DNA of 64,000 nt, taken from positions 2,046,001 to 2,110,000 of the forward strand of contig CAJGZL010000001.1 of NCBI GenBank assembly GCA_904846145.1. Reading direction: 5' to 3'. Numbering within the stretch: the first letter of the stretch is position 1; every line of letters starts with the position of its first letter. The position numbers were made by a program, and so were the translations under genes. The notes beneath the pieces were generated by a model. That model was not told the DNA's origin. It saw nothing but the letters and a program-made list of their open reading frames with translations, and did not search any database. This DNA is from Psychrobacter immobilis (lineage in GTDB: Bacteria; Pseudomonadota; Gammaproteobacteria; Pseudomonadales; Moraxellaceae). Below, piece after piece: positions 9,434-19,000 of this stretch.

Positions 9434-10813
9434 ATGAATACAAGGATGTTTCTTATGAAATATACAGTCGTTGGTTTTTGCTGCTTTATTTTAAGCTCCT
9501 GTGCGACTATTTCTGATCAGGCCTATCACAAAATTGATTGCCTAATTAAAGAGACTTGCTCCGATGTAGAGTTAGATACGTATATCAACCCTGTCACTAC
9601 TATGGTCATCAAAAATGGATTGTCAGCCCATAAAAGCGACGACGCAAGCATAGAGGAGGGTGACAAAATTGACCCAACGGTTTTTGGCTCATTTTATTTA
9701 GAGTATAACGAGAGTGGTCAAAAGTTTGAGGGTGATAGGCAGATGGCTGTTATCAGGCGTGCTATAGATACTTCTGACAAGCCGATTTATTTGGTGGTTT
9801 ATGTACATGGCTGGAATAACAATGCAGACACCACTAGCGCGCAAAAAGAATTTGATACTGTCACTTTTCCTTATCTACTCGCTCGTCGCAGTTTTCAAAA
9901 TCCTGATATGAATATCATAGGTGTCTATGTTGGCTGGCGTGGCGCCAAATATAAGTATTTTCCAGCAAAGTTTTTGAAGCCACTGGACGGAGCTCGTACA
10001 GCGGATACGATTGGCAGCTATGGGGAGGTACGAGGTGATCTGATTGCTTTGGCCAAGCGTGTTGAAAAAAGCACCCATTCAGGATATTCGCTGATTATAG
10101 GACATTCTTTTGGCGGTAGGCTGTTGTCGCGGGCTTTTATGGATGACTTAGCCCATATAGAGTCTATTGATGATTGGCCTTTAGGAAGTCGATCCCTATT
10201 GATGTGTTTGAATCCTGCTATCAGTGCAAAAGCTTTTGATGAAGTATTTAGTAAAACCGCTAAGACGAAGGCTAACTTGCAGCGACCTATTTGGTTGAAT
10301 GTAACCTCTAAAGATGATTTTACTACCCGTCGCCTGTACCCGATGGCGCGTTTTATTGGGCAAAACCTATCTACCGAACCTTCTACTTTTAATCAAACCC
10401 ATAAAACCATAGGGCATTATGAGCCTTATCTCTCTTATGAGCTTGTGATCGCTGATCAAGACAAGTTGTCTGATACAAGTCACTGTAACCCTGATGATGA
10501 CAGTTGGTTTGAAGTGCCCTCACGCGAGCCAAAACATAACAATAATAACAATCGCCAAGTCAATAAAGTCTGTAGTGAAGCCCTATACCTATATGGAAAT
10601 AAGAGCGTCACGAACGAAGAGCAGCGTAATAAGATGACAGAGCTGATAGCGCGTTATGAAAACCCAGCAAGAGAGGCGAGCCATATCTGGAATATAAGAA
10701 TGGATGAATCCCTGCTAGAACAGGGGTCTGCTGAGTCTGTTCTCAGAAAAGGTGTGACCACTGCCGTCAAATCCGTACACATAAACTTGGGAGATTTTAA
10801 TTACGCAGCCTGA
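9434..10813 (+). pseudogene. Alpha/beta-hydrolase lipoprotein, 3' end displaced by an IS element
   Basis: Signal peptide with lipobox LSSCA (ATG at 9434 or 9455), then an alpha/beta-hydrolase core: oxyanion-type VVYVHGWNNN and nucleophile elbow GHSFGG with Ser225. Native coding runs to residue 440. The last 19 codons (VTTAVK... to the TGA at 10811-10813) are read from the inserted IS3-family element. Removing the element and one copy of its GTG duplication restores the frame: RKG joins GHSSNVRAVLGRML and runs to a stop at 12115-12117, giving a 467-residue protein. The lost segment contains GGHSS, whose His (442 of the rejoined protein) is placed where the catalytic His of this fold usually lies. 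The present product is therefore probably inactive. The sequence shows the split; loss of activity is inferred. Confidence 0.85.
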
Positions 10814-11706
10814 CGATAATAATCAAACCACACCTGTCTTGGCGATTGATAGCCCAAACCCTTTTGAATTCTAGTCTGATTGTAGTACAGCTCGATATAA
10901 CTGATAATATCATTGATGGCTGTGAACCTTGTTTTATAGTCTTGATGATATACCAGCTCATTCTTTAATGTGCCCCAGAAGCTTTCTATCGGAGCGTTAT
11001 CGAAACAGTTGCCTTTGCCGCTCATTGAGCCTATAAATTGATGCTGCTTAATGGTCTTGTGGTAGGCGTGACTGCAATACTGACTGCCTCTGTCTGAATG
11101 AACGATTAGCCCTTTGCTTGGACGTTTATTCTTGATGGCCATATTGAGTGCTTTGCAAACTAAATCTGCGGTCATACGCTTGTTAATAGCGTAACCGACA
11201 AGCTCTTTGGTGTATAAGTCTTTGACCCCTGCTAAGTACAGCCAACCCTCATTCGTCCAGATATAGGTGATGTCGCTTACCCATGCTTGGTTAGGGCGAT
11301 TGGTGTCAAACTTCTGATCGAGCACGTTTGGATAGACCAGCTTGTTGTGATTAGGGTCGGTGGTCACTTTAAAGCGCTTATGACGACGACATTTAATGCC
11401 GTGTTGCTCTTTGATGCTTCTTACCATATACAGGCTAATGTTATGGCCTTGCTCGCTTAGATGAGCATGCAGTCGATCTGCGCCATAACGTTCTTTCGTT
11501 TCATTGTGAGCCGCTTTAACCAGTAATTCAGACTGGTTGCGATGTATCTGCTGGTCGCTGAGATCACGACTTAGCCAGTCGTAATAGCTTGATGGCTTAA
11601 CCCTTAACACACGGCACATAGTGGTGATGCGAAAGAGGAACTGGTTGTCTTTGATAAAGGCGTACCTGACTAACTGTTTCTCGCGAAGTACGCCGTCGCC
11701 TTTTTT
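10801..11706 (-). CDS. IS3-family transposase OrfB (catalytic part)
   Basis: DDE integrase core: WVSDITYIW (first Asp), VHSDRGSQYCS (second Asp) and NAPIESFWGTLKNE (Glu). The first ATG in frame is at 11619, but the frame is open back to the slippery site at 11700-11706 and codes for the expected linker (KDNQFLFRITT before MCRVLRVKPSSYY). The product is therefore most likely made as an OrfAB fusion by frameshifting rather than from its own start. It stops at 10801, inside the left end of the element. Confidence 0.92.
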   Translation of the reverse strand, partial: KKGDGVLREKQLVRYAFIKDNQFLFRITTMCRVLRVKPSSYYDWLSRDLSDQQIHRNQSELLVKAAHNETKERYGADRLHAHLSEQGHNISLYMVRSIKEQHGIKCRRHKRFKVTTDPNHNKLVYPNVLDQKFDTNRPNQAWVSDITYIWTNEGWLYLAGVKDLYTKELVGYAINKRMTADLVCKALNMAIKNKRPSKGLIVHSDRGSQYCSHAYHKTIKQHQFIGSMSGKGNCFDNAPIESFWGTLKNELVYHQDYKTRFTAINDIISYIELYYNQTRIQKGLGYQSPRQVWFDYYRQAA

Positions 11707-11966
11707 AGTATTTCGCGCTCCTCTTCAGCCACTTTAAGCTGCCGCTTGAGCTGCTTTATTTCTTGAAGAGCACTCATAAGATCAGGATCATATTGCTCTG
11801 TGCCGACAAGCTTGCCTTGATTGGCTTTGTTATGCCAATTTGATAGCGTTTGCATGGAAATGCCAAGCTGCTTTGCAGTGGCTGAGATATTGCCGTTGTT
11901 GTCTGCTATCTTTTTAACAGCTTCGGCTTTAAATTCGTCACTGTAGGTTCTTACTTTCTTGGTCAT
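11670..11966 (-). CDS. IS3-family transposase OrfA (98 aa)
   Basis: The N-terminal helix-turn-helix (YSDEFKAEAVKKIADNNGNISATAKQLGIS) and leucine-zipper-like tail (EIKQLKRQLKVAEEEREILKKA) are typical of OrfA, which binds the terminal repeats. Its last codons overlap the open frame of orfB. The A6G run lies in the ILKKA codons. Confidence 0.92.
   Translation of the reverse strand: MTKKVRTYSDEFKAEAVKKIADNNGNISATAKQLGISMQTLSNWHNKANQGKLVGTEQYDPDLMSALQEIKQLKRQLKVAEEEREILKKATAYFARNS
11700..11706 (-). promoter_or_regulatory. Programmed -1 frameshift site A_AAA_AAG of IS3 element 1
   Basis: Read on the minus strand, the heptamer AAAAAAG falls in the zero frame of orfA as CTA AAA AAG. Slipping by -1 leads directly into the open orfB frame (KKGDGVLREKQL...). 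This is the usual IS3-family arrangement. No downstream pseudoknot was verified. Confidence 0.8.
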
Positions 11967-12034
11967 GGTAAACTCCGATTAATACGCTTAGTTTACCAAG
12001 TTTAGTTGTACGGTTTCTTCAGCATAGCTCAGTG

Positions 12035-12117
12035 GTCACTCTTCGAATGTGCGGGCAGTCCTCGGGCGCATGCTGGATGATATGTTATTCACCCCACCGG
12101 AAAAGCCGTTGGAGTGA
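12035..12117 (+). pseudogene. Displaced 3' end of the alpha/beta-hydrolase gene
   Basis: Directly after the right GTG target duplication, the frame reads (G)HSSNVRAVLGRMLDD and then MLFTPPEKPLE before TGA at 12115-12117. It rejoins residue 440 of the gene at 9434 in frame when the IS is removed. It has no start of its own and is not expected to be translated. A longer overlapping frame starting at 12032 is not a gene. Confidence 0.85.
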
Positions 12118-12132
12118 TTGGGGTTTTATAGT

Positions 12133-12231
12133 TAATCGGGTCAAAGTCGTTTTGATTGGCGTAAGAGTTGGGAGCAGGTGGTTTGTTATTTTGGGCGTTG
12201 TTGGCGTGGGAAGGGGAAGGGTGATAGTTAA
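12133..12231 (+). pseudogene. Decayed third copy of a DUF2256 gene
   Basis: After a stop codon at 12133-12135 the frame reads SGQSRFDWRKSWEQVV, then CYFGRCWRGK, to a stop at 12229-12231. This aligns with the second half of DUF2256 copy 2 ([10 protein letters not shown]...[16 protein letters not shown]) apart from the loss of five codons after WRK. The N-terminal CPVC half is not recognisable and an in-frame stop lies where it would be. It is a remnant rather than a working gene. Confidence 0.65.
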
Positions 12232-12316
12232 GACAATAGAAAACCGCCACGTTTTCTAACCCAATGTTGCCAGAGAAGGAGGATAGAGGTAGCGGTGCTG
12301 TTGAAGCTATTATAGC

Positions 12317-14014
12317 TTAATCCTCTAGCTGCTTTAAAAGATGAATCGGAAACGGTAATCTATAATGTCTACAAGCTATTAGCACTAATGGGTACAATCC
12401 AGATTTCATCGCTGATAAATCGTTAATTCCATTAGATGATTCACACTCTTCGGAAATATCTTTCAACAAATCTTTAGATGGTTGCTGAATATCTACATCG
12501 GATAATGACGAACCATGCATTTCGGTATTATTATATAAATAATTTTCAGAATCGTCATTAAAAAAGTATAGCTGTATATTCGAATGACTTAGAAACTCAC
12601 GCTGTAAGTTTTGGATTAGGGAATAGAGTTTCTCATAATTAAATATACTAGCTACTAGAGATAAATAAGGCAGTAAAATTGACCCTTGTGTTACTTCTTC
12701 TCTATATTCCTGCGTTGAGTTTATTGGGTGTGCGATGAGTTTCCTATATTCTTGAATGTTTGAGAAATACTTTTGATTTGTAGCAAAGCTAATATTAGTT
12801 AAGTTTACTAGGTTTTTTAACCAAGATTCTATAAAAGTGTGATATTCCCTACATCGTGATAAGCAGAAAATAGCCAACATGATGTCAGTAGCTTGATCAT
12901 CTTTATAAGGAGTCAAGAGCATGCTGTTGTTGTCTATCATAGACATAATCAGGTTACAAATTTTATGATATTGAATTTCGAATGCTCTCAAATTTTCTTC
13001 TGATTCACTTTGATTTATTAATAAGCAATATTGATTATAAGTCCAAATCCCTCTTAATGATAAACGACCTAACAAATCAAACAGTTTTAAGTTAACATCT
13101 ACAGCACATGATGGCGCTACCATCGATGATAACCCTAAGTATGTATTAGCGGACGGTACAACAATTTTTTCAAAGTAGAAATCTGCTACGGTCAGTTGTA
13201 AATTAATCAATTTATAAATAAGATGATTAATGATTTCAGTGTTTTTGCCTCTCGTTTGAAGAAATGATTTACTAATGTCCCATGCCTTGAGTAGGACATA
13301 CTCTGAACAAATATAAGCAGATTCTAAATTCCCTACATCTCTTGACCATGCAAAAAGCATCCATGTATATATGTTCAGCTGTCGTAGCACAGCAATAACA
13401 GATTTTTTATCTTCAAGTTCTTGACTACATAACTCATCAACTAGACTCTTGTAATATTGAATTGAAGTATCAGGCTCGTCTAACATTGCAATAGACTTAC
13501 GTAATAAGCGTCTATATTTTTCTGGTGCTAATTCTTCATTGAAAAAGTACTGAAGTATAAATTCAGCAATTTTATCACCATTCCATTCACTAAAAGCTAT
13601 ATTTTCTTTAGTATTATTATCTGTATATCTTGAGACCTCTTGTCTTATCGAAACATCAATATCTCCTCCAAAACATAAACAAATAACTATCGGTTTATCT
13701 TTATGTTCTGGAGGTATTCTAGTAGGTATATAACCATCTATGATTTGATTTAAAGAAGGTCTTAGAGATTGATCTGAATTGCCATCCCACGAGTTCCTTG
13801 TTAAACCTCCTGACTTAACAGATAACAAATATACCTTTTCTTCTTCGCCACCGATTGAACCTACGGCAGCTATATCAACACCGTACTCTTTGATTCCACG
13901 GCGTGGGGTACTGAAAACTATTAGACCCATTTGACTCAATAGGTCAGGTAAGATTGCATCAAGCTCATCTCTTTCTTTCAATGAAGCCAGATATTCTTTA
14001 AGGATTAGTTTCAT
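12317..14014 (-). CDS. Nuclease-like protein of an A/T-rich two-gene operon (565 aa)
   Basis: I do not recognise a named family. Residues ~1-175 look like a PD-(D/E)xK-type nuclease domain: an N-terminal helix (ERDELDAILPDLLSQMG), then PRRGIKEYGVDIAAVG with D47, then a strand VYLLSVKSGG with S65-V66-K67 where E/Q-x-K is usual. These are followed by IVICLCFGG and FSEWNGDKIAEFIL, as in Mrr-like and related domains. The rest (~180-565) is helical without recognisable motifs. The missing acidic residue before K67 leaves it open whether the domain cuts. The gene is second in its operon, its start overlapping the end of the upstream gene by 17 bp, so translation is probably coupled. It is much richer in A/T than metH or the hydrolase, suggesting recent transfer. 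A defence role is inferred only. Confidence 0.75.
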   Translation of the reverse strand: MKLILKEYLASLKERDELDAILPDLLSQMGLIVFSTPRRGIKEYGVDIAAVGSIGGEEEKVYLLSVKSGGLTRNSWDGNSDQSLRPSLNQIIDGYIPTRIPPEHKDKPIVICLCFGGDIDVSIRQEVSRYTDNNTKENIAFSEWNGDKIAEFILQYFFNEELAPEKYRRLLRKSIAMLDEPDTSIQYYKSLVDELCSQELEDKKSVIAVLRQLNIYTWMLFAWSRDVGNLESAYICSEYVLLKAWDISKSFLQTRGKNTEIINHLIYKLINLQLTVADFYFEKIVVPSANTYLGLSSMVAPSCAVDVNLKLFDLLGRLSLRGIWTYNQYCLLINQSESEENLRAFEIQYHKICNLIMSMIDNNSMLLTPYKDDQATDIMLAIFCLSRCREYHTFIESWLKNLVNLTNISFATNQKYFSNIQEYRKLIAHPINSTQEYREEVTQGSILLPYLSLVASIFNYEKLYSLIQNLQREFLSHSNIQLYFFNDDSENYLYNNTEMHGSSLSDVDIQQPSKDLLKDISEECESSNGINDLSAMKSGLYPLVLIACRHYRLPFPIHLLKQLED

Positions 14015-15749
14015 TAACTAGCTCCTCAAATTGAAACTTATATAAAGAATACTGTAGTGTATGAGGAGTCAAATTAGCCAGACTTGGAAAATCTATACTG
14101 TGTGACATTTTACTAAAAGGCATAACCTGTCTTATTGTATTACCACTAAAATCTTTATGCTTATGAATAAATTTATTTCCATAAAGTGTAACTTTTTTGT
14201 TTGGAAAAAACATATCAACCAATGAACCTTCTAGTGGTTTTGCCATAGCTTCGCTAAATAAATTTTGTTGATAGTTTGCATATTCGCTTCTATGTCTAGT
14301 ACTAGGTCTAAGCTCTTTTACCTCGTAAAGTTTATTAAATTTTTCAAGAAAACTCTTTAATTTCTCAATAAGATGTCCACTAAAATCCACAGTATTTTTG
14401 TCTGAAGAATCTAAGTATTCTTGTAAGAAATTTTTAGTTTGGGATGAATAGTTTAAAGCAATAAACTCGAAAGTCTTATTTCCAATTATTTCTATTTCAC
14501 TTTTTGAAAACATTGGTACAACTGATAAGATAAGACTTAAGGAAGTTGATGGTTGTATACTAAACCAACCGATAGCCTTATTTACAAGATACATTAAATC
14601 TTCTACTTTAACCTGCCCTGTATCAAAACCTATCTTTATTTGATCAGTAGTTGAAGTTTTAACTAATTTGACAGCCGATACACAATATATCATTTCTCTT
14701 TTAAGTAGCCATCTCGTAAAAATGCTAGAAAGCACTTCTTCATATTCTTTTTCTCGAAGCCTTCGTAAAGAATTAGTCAGAACTCCTATGTCTAATGAGT
14801 TGGAGTTGTTACTTAGTATGTATTCGAAAAGTTCGGCAATATTTATAGCATTCAACTCTGATATTTTTTTGTATATGTATAGATCAATTTGATTGATAAC
14901 ACCCTTCCAATCAATATTTATATCTTTAAAAAAGCTAAGTAGTAATCTTTGTATATTTTCTGAGAGGTTAGCATGACGATAGTTCAACTGCTGTGCAATT
15001 CTAAATATAAAGTCAGGATCGTTATTGCCAATATTACGTTCAAAAAACTCTATAATGTCGGGTTCGAGATCTTCATAATCAGCTAGTAAAGTAATTAAAG
15101 TATTAACCGTAGTTGATAATATCTGTTTATCTTGAAGATTTTTAGTACTAGTTATTATTTCTTTGATTGCAGTAGCTGCCAATTCAAGTTCTTCATTATA
15201 ATTAAATCTACTTAATGCAAATATCACTCTTTGAACTACTATTACGTTCTCATGTCTCAATAGGATAATTGCTTTGTCAAAATAAGCTTTCTTATCAATG
15301 TTATAACCACTAACAAGCGCAGTTGAAATATGGTCAAAATCATCATCAGGCACTTTTAGTTCCTGTTCAAGTAGTAATTCTACTCTTTCAATATCAGCAG
15401 AACAAAATTCAATGAATGGTAAAATTAGATCATGTGATGCCATGTCATTACCTGCTTCAATAGTAAGTCGTTTCACACAGCTTTTGACTTCCTCTACTGG
15501 CACGTTTAATAAAGGCAACAAGTTTCTAAACATGTTACGTATTATGAAGAAGTTTGAACTAGCGGTTTCATTCCTGAGTAAACCAAACTCAGAAATAATA
15601 TTTATTTTTTCTTCATCGTGCAAATGGACTAAAGTCTGAATCAACTCAACACTGTCATCGCTTATATGTTTACGGTATTCTTCATATAAGACATCTAAGA
15701 AAGTGCCGTCTTTTGTAGAATCTACTATTCTTTTTTCGAGTTCAGACAT
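13998..15749 (-). CDS. Large helical protein of the same A/T-rich operon (583 aa)
   Basis: A soluble, mostly alpha-helical protein with no signal peptide or membrane segment. Residues ~50-330 consist of repeated pairs of amphipathic helices (for example DFDHISTALVSGY, AIILLRHENVIVVQRVIFAL, LELAATAIKEI), which could be HEAT-like repeats. The C-terminal ~110 residues (from about RPSTRHRSEYANYQ) are less helical. No catalytic motif was found and no family is recognised. It is the first gene of a two-gene operon with the nuclease-like protein at 12317-14014 and shares its low G+C. A scaffold or sensor that works with the nuclease-like partner is plausible but unproven. Confidence 0.7.
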   Translation of the reverse strand: MSELEKRIVDSTKDGTFLDVLYEEYRKHISDDSVELIQTLVHLHDEEKINIISEFGLLRNETASSNFFIIRNMFRNLLPLLNVPVEEVKSCVKRLTIEAGNDMASHDLILPFIEFCSADIERVELLLEQELKVPDDDFDHISTALVSGYNIDKKAYFDKAIILLRHENVIVVQRVIFALSRFNYNEELELAATAIKEIITSTKNLQDKQILSTTVNTLITLLADYEDLEPDIIEFFERNIGNNDPDFIFRIAQQLNYRHANLSENIQRLLLSFFKDINIDWKGVINQIDLYIYKKISELNAINIAELFEYILSNNSNSLDIGVLTNSLRRLREKEYEEVLSSIFTRWLLKREMIYCVSAVKLVKTSTTDQIKIGFDTGQVKVEDLMYLVNKAIGWFSIQPSTSLSLILSVVPMFSKSEIEIIGNKTFEFIALNYSSQTKNFLQEYLDSSDKNTVDFSGHLIEKLKSFLEKFNKLYEVKELRPSTRHRSEYANYQQNLFSEAMAKPLEGSLVDMFFPNKKVTLYGNKFIHKHKDFSGNTIRQVMPFSKMSHSIDFPSLANLTPHTLQYSLYKFQFEELVNETNP

Positions 15750-15891
15750 ATCATTATCTCTTGCGTATCTACTGTTATTATTATTTATTATTTTAATAAA
15801 GCAATTATAGTTACGATGAATAGTAGCAAGAACGCGATGCTGCCGCTAGCCCCGATTGTCGCGGATATCCTGACGGACTAGGCGAGTTGCG

Positions 15892-15947
15892 GTGGCTAAG
15901 TGTTGAGACGTTATCGAGGCAACAGGGACGTCTCAACACTTAGCCAC
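15892..15947. repeat. Perfect 20-bp inverted repeat (long hairpin)
   Basis: GTGGCTAAGTGTTGAGACGT (15892-15911) and its exact reverse complement (15928-15947) flank a 16-nt spacer. Weaker pairing (GAG...CTC, with G-T pairs) extends it outward. It lies between the A/T-rich operon and the end of metH, just past the metH terminator. It has no T-tract of its own, so it is not a standard terminator. It could be an extragenic palindrome or a boundary of the imported segment. Confidence 0.85.
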
Positions 15948-15972
15948 TACCTCGTATCGACTGGCAGATAAA

Positions 15973-16011
15973 AGCAAAAGCGGGATTGGCTACTTAAGCA
16001 ACCAACCCCGC
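15973..16011 (-). terminator. Rho-independent terminator of metH
   Basis: Read on the minus strand, GCGGGGTTGG pairs with CCAATCCCGC (one bulged mismatch) and is followed by TTTTGCTTTT. It begins 36 bp after the metH stop. Confidence 0.8.
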
Positions 16012-16047
16012 GTCAAATATTTCTCTAGCAAACCTTAATCAACAATC

Positions 16048-19000
16048 CTACAAATTCGGATTTAACCACTTCTCAGCGGTTTTCATATCCCAGCCTTTAC
16101 GCTGTGCATAACTCTCTAACTGATCCGTGCTGATTTTACCAACGTTAAAGTACACACTTTCAGGATGCGAGTAATAAAAGCCGCTGACTGATGATGCAGG
16201 CCACATTGCGTAGCTCTCCGTTAGCGTTGTACCGATAGCCTCAACCGTACCGAGCCAATCGAATAGCTTGCCTTTCTCCGTATGCTCAGGACAGGCAGGG
16301 TAGCCGGGCGCGGGGCGGATGCCGATGTATTTTTCCTTGATTAGCTCATCATTGCTTAATTCTTCTTCAGGCAGGTAGCCCCAATAGTCGGTACGGATTA
16401 ACTTATGCAAATGCTCAGCAAAAGCTTCGGCTAAGCGATCAGATAACGCCTGTACCATAATCGCATTATAGTCATCGCCGTTGGTTTTGTATGCTTCAGC
16501 GATCGCCTCAGTACCTGTCATTGAGACGGTAAAGCCACCAAGATAATCAGTATAGGCGTCTGCTGGCGAGATAAAGTCCGCCAAGCTATAGTTAGGCGTG
16601 CCACTGGCTTTGTCGCTTTGTTGACGTAAATGCTCAAACTGGTATTCTGCACTGCCGCCCTCAGTCGGTGCTTTGTCGTAGACAGTGACCGTGTCGCTAC
16701 CCGTACGCCGTGCTGGCGCTATTTTAAAGACACCTTTGGCAATGACTAACTTTTCATCGATCATCTTTTTGAGCATATCTTCTGCATTATCGAATAAGTC
16801 CCGCGCGGCCTCACCAACGACATCATCTTGCAGGATCTTAGGATATTTACCCGCCAGACCCCACGAGATAAAGAACGGTGTCCAGTCAATAAAGGGAATT
16901 AACTTCTCTATCGGATAATCATCAAAGATAACTTGACCTAACTTATTAGGCACAGGCGGCGTATAGTTTTCCCAATCAGCTTTATAACCTGCCTCGATTG
17001 ATTCAGCATAGGAGAGCTTGGCGGCTTTGGGTTGACGTTTGGCGAGACGCTCACGCACTTTGACGTACTCGGCACGCGTCTCATCGATTAACTCTTGACG
17101 GTTTTCCTTTGAGAGGAGTTTGGTCACTACGCCAACAGAGCGCGAAGCATCGGTCACATAGATGACCCCATCATTTTGATATTGCGGCTCAACCTTGACG
17201 GCCGTATGCGCTTTAGAAGTCGTTGCGCCGCCGATCATCAAGGGTAGGGTCATGCCGCGCTCTTGCATTTGCTTGGCGACATAAACCATCTCATCCAGAC
17301 TCGGGGTAATTAGCCCTGATAGCCCAATGATATCAACCTTTTCACTGATCGCCATATCAAGGATTTTTTCGCACGGTACCATCACGCCCAGATCAAGGAT
17401 GTCATAGCCGTTACAGCCGAGTACCACGCCGACGATATTTTTACCGATATCATGGACATCGCCTTTTACGGTCGCCATCAGGATTTTACCTTTAGTTTCG
17501 CCTTCGACTTTTTCCGCTTCGATGTACGGGTTGAGCCACGCGACGGATTGTTTCATCACGCGAGCTGATTTAACCACTTGCGGTAAAAACATCTTGCCTG
17601 CGCCAAATAAGTCACCGACGATATTCATGCCGTCCATGAGTGGCCCTTCGATGACCTCTAGTGGTTTGGGGTATTTCTCCCAAGCCTCTTTGGTATCGGC
17701 TTCGATAAAGGTGGTAATGCCTTTGACAAGAGCATGAGCGATACGCTCTTCTACCGTGCCTTCGCGCCAAGTCATATCGACAGTGCTGTCTTTTTTCTTG
17801 CCGCCATCTTGGTAATTTTCGGCAGCAGTCATCAGCCGTTCAGTCGCATCTTGTCCGCTCTCACCTTGATTGCGATTGAGCATGACATCCTCAATCGCCT
17901 CGCGAGCATCGACAGGAATGTCATCATAGATCTCCAGCATGACAGGGTTGACAATACCCATAGTCAAGCCGTTTTGAATCGCATGATAAAGGAATACGGA
18001 GTTGATCGCTTCGCGAATCGGATTACCACGGAAACTAAACGAGACGTTAGAGACGCCGCCTGAGACCATAGCATTAGGCAGATTATCAGTTATCCATTTG
18101 GTCGCGTTAATAAAGTCCGCGCCGTAGTTATTATGCTCAGTGATACCCGTGGCGACCGCAAAGATATTCGGGTCAAAAATAATGTCCTCTGACGGAAAGC
18201 CCACTTCGTTGACCAATACATCATAACTGCGCTGACAGATTTGAGTTTTGCGCTCAAAGGTATCGGCTTGTCCGTCTTCATCAAAGGCCATAACAATGAT
18301 AGCCGCACCATAGCGCATGCAGAGACGGGCGCGCTCGACGAACTCAGCATGACCTTCTTTTAAGGAGATAGAGTTGACGACGGACTTACCTTGGATACGT
18401 TTGAGACCTTCTTCAATGATGTCCCATTTCGAGGAGTCAATCATCAAAGGCACACGGCTGATATCAGGCTCGCCAGACACGAGGTTGACAAAATGAATCA
18501 TCGCCTGCTTGGAGTCGAGCATGCCCTCATCCATATTGATATCGACGATCTGCGCGCCGCCTTCGACTTGGTCACGCGCCACATCCAGCGCCTCGTTATA
18601 GGCTTCGGTCTTAATCAAACGTAGGAACTTTTTAGAGCCTGTAACGTTGGTACGCTCACCAACGTTGACGAATAAGCTATCGGCGGTAATATTAAACGGC
18701 TCAAGTCCAGACAATCGACAGGCAGGGGCAATCTCAGGAATCACCCGCGGTGGGTAGTTGGCGACCATATTGGCAATTTGCCGAATGTGCTCAGGGGTTG
18801 TACCACAGCAGCCGCCAACGATGTTTAAGATACCCGCTTTAGCAAAACCCTCAAGCAATGCTGTTGTTTCTCTCGCGCTCTCATCATATTCACCGAACTC
18901 ATTGGGCAAGCCAGCATTAGGATGCGCAGACACATACATGTTGGCGATATTAGATAGTGTCTGAATATGTGGTCTGAGCGCATCGGCACCAAGCGCACAG

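Larger units (their letters stand above)
10755..12031 (-). mobile_element. IS3-family insertion sequence (1277 bp), complete
   Basis: Both ends start TGA, and the first 36 bases read inward from each end align without gaps (about two thirds identical, with CCGTACA and TAAACTTGG shared). It is flanked by the 3-bp direct repeat GTG at 10752-10754 and 12032-12034. Inside are orfA and orfB in overlapping frames with an A6G slippery site, as usual for IS3 elements that make an OrfAB fusion by -1 frameshifting. The element is inserted in the hydrolase gene in the opposite orientation. Both frames look intact, so it may still be active. Confidence 0.93.

Noticed and set aside
12032..12259. Open frame of 75 codons after IS element 1
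   Set aside because: Its frame agrees neither with the displaced hydrolase end (12035-12117) nor with the DUF2256 remnant (12133-12231), both of which explain the sequence better.
15892..15947. attC site of an integron
   Set aside because: The palindrome lacks the paired RYYYAAC/GTTRRRY core sites at its ends and no integrase or cassette array is present.
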